A stretch of 64,000 nt of DNA from an uncultured Bacteroidales bacterium. Lineage in GTDB: Bacteria > Bacteroidota > Bacteroidia > Bacteroidales > Bacteroidaceae. The DNA lies in the NCBI GenBank assembly GCA_947303715.1, contig CAMYYY010000007.1, forward strand, positions 1 to 64,000. The letters run 5' to 3'. Position 1 is the first letter of the stretch. Each line of letters starts with the position of its first letter. Under the pieces are notes generated by a model. It saw only the letters and a list, made by a program, of their open reading frames with translations. It had not been told where the DNA came from and did not search any database. This document shows positions 62,828 to 64,000 of the stretch, in pieces. A program made the position numbers and the translations under genes.

Positions 62828-63220
62828 ATGGCCTCGATATTTTCACGCATCATCGCAGGGGAGATTCCCTGCTACAAAATCGCGGAGGACGAGCACAACT
62901 TCGCCTTCCTTGACATCAATCCCCTTCAGGAGGGCCACACCCTCTGCATCCCCAAGCACGAAGTGGACTACCTCTTTGACCTCAGCGACGAGGAGTATGC
63001 CTCGCTGACGCTGTTTGCCAAGCGCGTTGCCCGTGCCGTGAAGGCAGCTATCCCCTGCCAGCGCGTCGGCGTAGCCGTGCTGGGCATGGAGGTCCCCCAC
63101 GCCCACATCCATCTTGTCCCCCTGCAAAAGGAGAGCGACTTGCTCTTCACCAACCCGAAGAAGCAGCTCACCCCCGAGCAGTTTGCCGACATCGCCCGCC
63201 GCATCAGCGCCAACCTCTGA
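62828..63220 (+). CDS. HIT family hydrolase
   Basis: 130 residues. Histidine-triad nucleotide-binding protein, probably a purine nucleotide phosphoramidase or dinucleotide hydrolase (HINT type). Seen: SIFSRIIAGEIPCYKIAEDEHNFAFLDINPLQEGHTLCIPKHEVDYLFDL and the triad VPHAHIHLVPL (HxHxH). Cytoplasmic. Likely co-transcribed with greA, an arrangement common in Bacteroidetes. Confidence 0.95.
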   Translation: MASIFSRIIAGEIPCYKIAEDEHNFAFLDINPLQEGHTLCIPKHEVDYLFDLSDEEYASLTLFAKRVARAVKAAIPCQRVGVAVLGMEVPHAHIHLVPLQKESDLLFTNPKKQLTPEQFADIARRISANL

Positions 63221-63332
63221 TGCCACTTAAAAGGTAAAAAGATAAACTCAAGCGAATTTGCAGAGACGCAGCATGCCGCGCCTCTGTTATTTCCTGTAAA
63301 TTCTCACCTAATAAAAACGACGAAAATTTACA

Positions 63333-64000
63333 ATGGCTTACGTAGGAGAACTGATTTCAATTGGCGTGGCATTCTCATGGACGGCAACGGCGCTGCTGAG
63401 CGAGTTTGGCTCGAAGCGGCTGGGAAACCTGACGCTGAACGTGCTTCGCATGGCAATGGCGCTGCTGTTTTCGCTGGTGCTCTTCGGGGTGGTGACGGGA
63501 AATCCGCTACCCGCTGGCGCATCCACCGAGGCTTGCGGCTGGATGCTGCTTTCGGGCCTCGTGGGGTATGTCATCGGCGATTTCTGCCTCTTCCAGTGCT
63601 ACATTATCATCGGCTCGCGTTACGGACAACTTTTCATGACGCTGGCTCCGCTGGCTGCGGCTTTGATGGCGTGGATAACGCTGGGGCAGCAGATGAAGGC
63701 CATCAGTATTGTGGCCATGCTGGTAACGCTGGCAGGCATCAGCATCTCTGTGCTCGGGCGAGGCGAACACCACAAGGTGTCGCTGCGTCTGCCCCTGAAC
63801 GGAGTGCTTTTCGCTATGGGGGCTGCCATCTGCCAGGGCGTCGGGCTGGTGCTGAGCAAAATCGGCATGAATCATTTCGAGGCAGTGGAGGGTGTTCCTG
63901 AGTGGCTCGTGCCGTTCAGCGCTAACTTCTACCGCTGCATTGCCGGTCTCGTCGGCTTCTCCCTCTTACACTATTTCCGCGACGGTATTCGTCCGCTGCG
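63333..64000 (+). CDS. EamA/DMT family transporter, 5' part
   Basis: Open from ATG 63333 (MAYVGELISIGVAFSWTATALLSEFGSKRLG) to the window edge, with no stop; it is absent from the ORF track except for out-of-frame shadows. About 222 residues are visible with at least six membrane segments (VLRMAMALLFSLVLFGVV, GWMLLSGLVGYVIGDFCLFQCYIIIG, LFMTLAPLAAALMAWITLG, ISIVAMLVTLAGISISVLG). The first EamA repeat is complete and the second begins (GVLFAMGAAICQGVGLVLSKIGM). An inner-membrane drug/metabolite-type exporter; substrate not predictable. Confidence 0.88.
   Translation, partial: MAYVGELISIGVAFSWTATALLSEFGSKRLGNLTLNVLRMAMALLFSLVLFGVVTGNPLPAGASTEACGWMLLSGLVGYVIGDFCLFQCYIIIGSRYGQLFMTLAPLAAALMAWITLGQQMKAISIVAMLVTLAGISISVLGRGEHHKVSLRLPLNGVLFAMGAAICQGVGLVLSKIGMNHFEAVEGVPEWLVPFSANFYRCIAGLVGFSLLHYFRDGIRPL

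Overview
The window looks like chromosomal DNA from a Bacteroidales bacterium, most likely Prevotella or a close relative (inference). The grounds are the repeated promoter signature TTTG-N19/20-TAnnTTTG, BspA-type leucine-rich repeats, Prevotella-style C-terminal sorting tails, a type IX secretion sorting domain, a hybrid two-component regulator beside glycan-degrading enzymes, and tandem Bacteroidetes-type HU-like proteins. Codon use favours G/C-ending codons over most of the window. The first ~2.4 kb is visibly AT-richer and looks acquired.

Layout. (1) 1-5.0 kb: accessory genes, namely an unknown Cys-rich/acidic protein, a DUF6602 protein, a YhcG/DUF1016 PD-(D/E)XK nuclease and a lipoprotein. 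(2) 5.5-15.5 kb: a housekeeping run rimP-nusA-infB-cvpA-sufB-sufC-sufD-sufS, joining translation/transcription factors to Fe-S cluster assembly. (3) 15.5-19.8 kb, minus strand: a BT4734-type protein, a VapE/VirE primase-helicase-like ATPase and three tandem HU-like proteins, with a 33-bp G-rich inverted repeat at the 3' end of the ATPase gene and a 22-bp-phased repeat in the HU leader. (4) 20-33.6 kb, minus strand: an eight-gene glycan cluster (clan GH-A hydrolase, frameshifted CE1 esterase, GH59, GH27, two GH26, CE7 esterase, discoidin-domain surface protein), divergent from a hybrid two-component regulator (33.8-37.9 kb). Together they suggest acetylated galactomannan breakdown, but no SusC/SusD pair is present. 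(5) 37.9-42.1 kb: two small outer-membrane proteins, a secreted protein and a GH92 alpha-mannosidase. (6) 42.2-47.7 kb: rnhB, gpmI, two tRNA-Asn, a PfkB sugar/nucleoside kinase and a C-terminal processing protease. (7) 47.7-48.8 kb: a 1.1-kb gene-free stretch packed with four different repeat architectures. (8) 48.8-58.4 kb: DUF4143 ATPase, a small periplasmic protein, a LytS/LytTR pair, an S74/T9SS protein, a TPR-membrane-HTH regulator and a large BspA-like surface protein. (9) 58.5-64 kb: pnp, a TlpA-like lipoprotein lacking CxxC, greA, a HIT protein and the start of an EamA transporter.

The most unusual material is non-coding. It comprises the five-copy, exactly 21-bp-phased CGCACTACG array enclosed by a 21-bp inverted repeat (48.2-48.4 kb), the nested GGTAAGTGTT palindromes (47.7-48.1 kb), the inverted repeat at the VapE gene, a promoter-bearing repeat used by two unrelated genes, and heptamer arrays that begin at stop codons.
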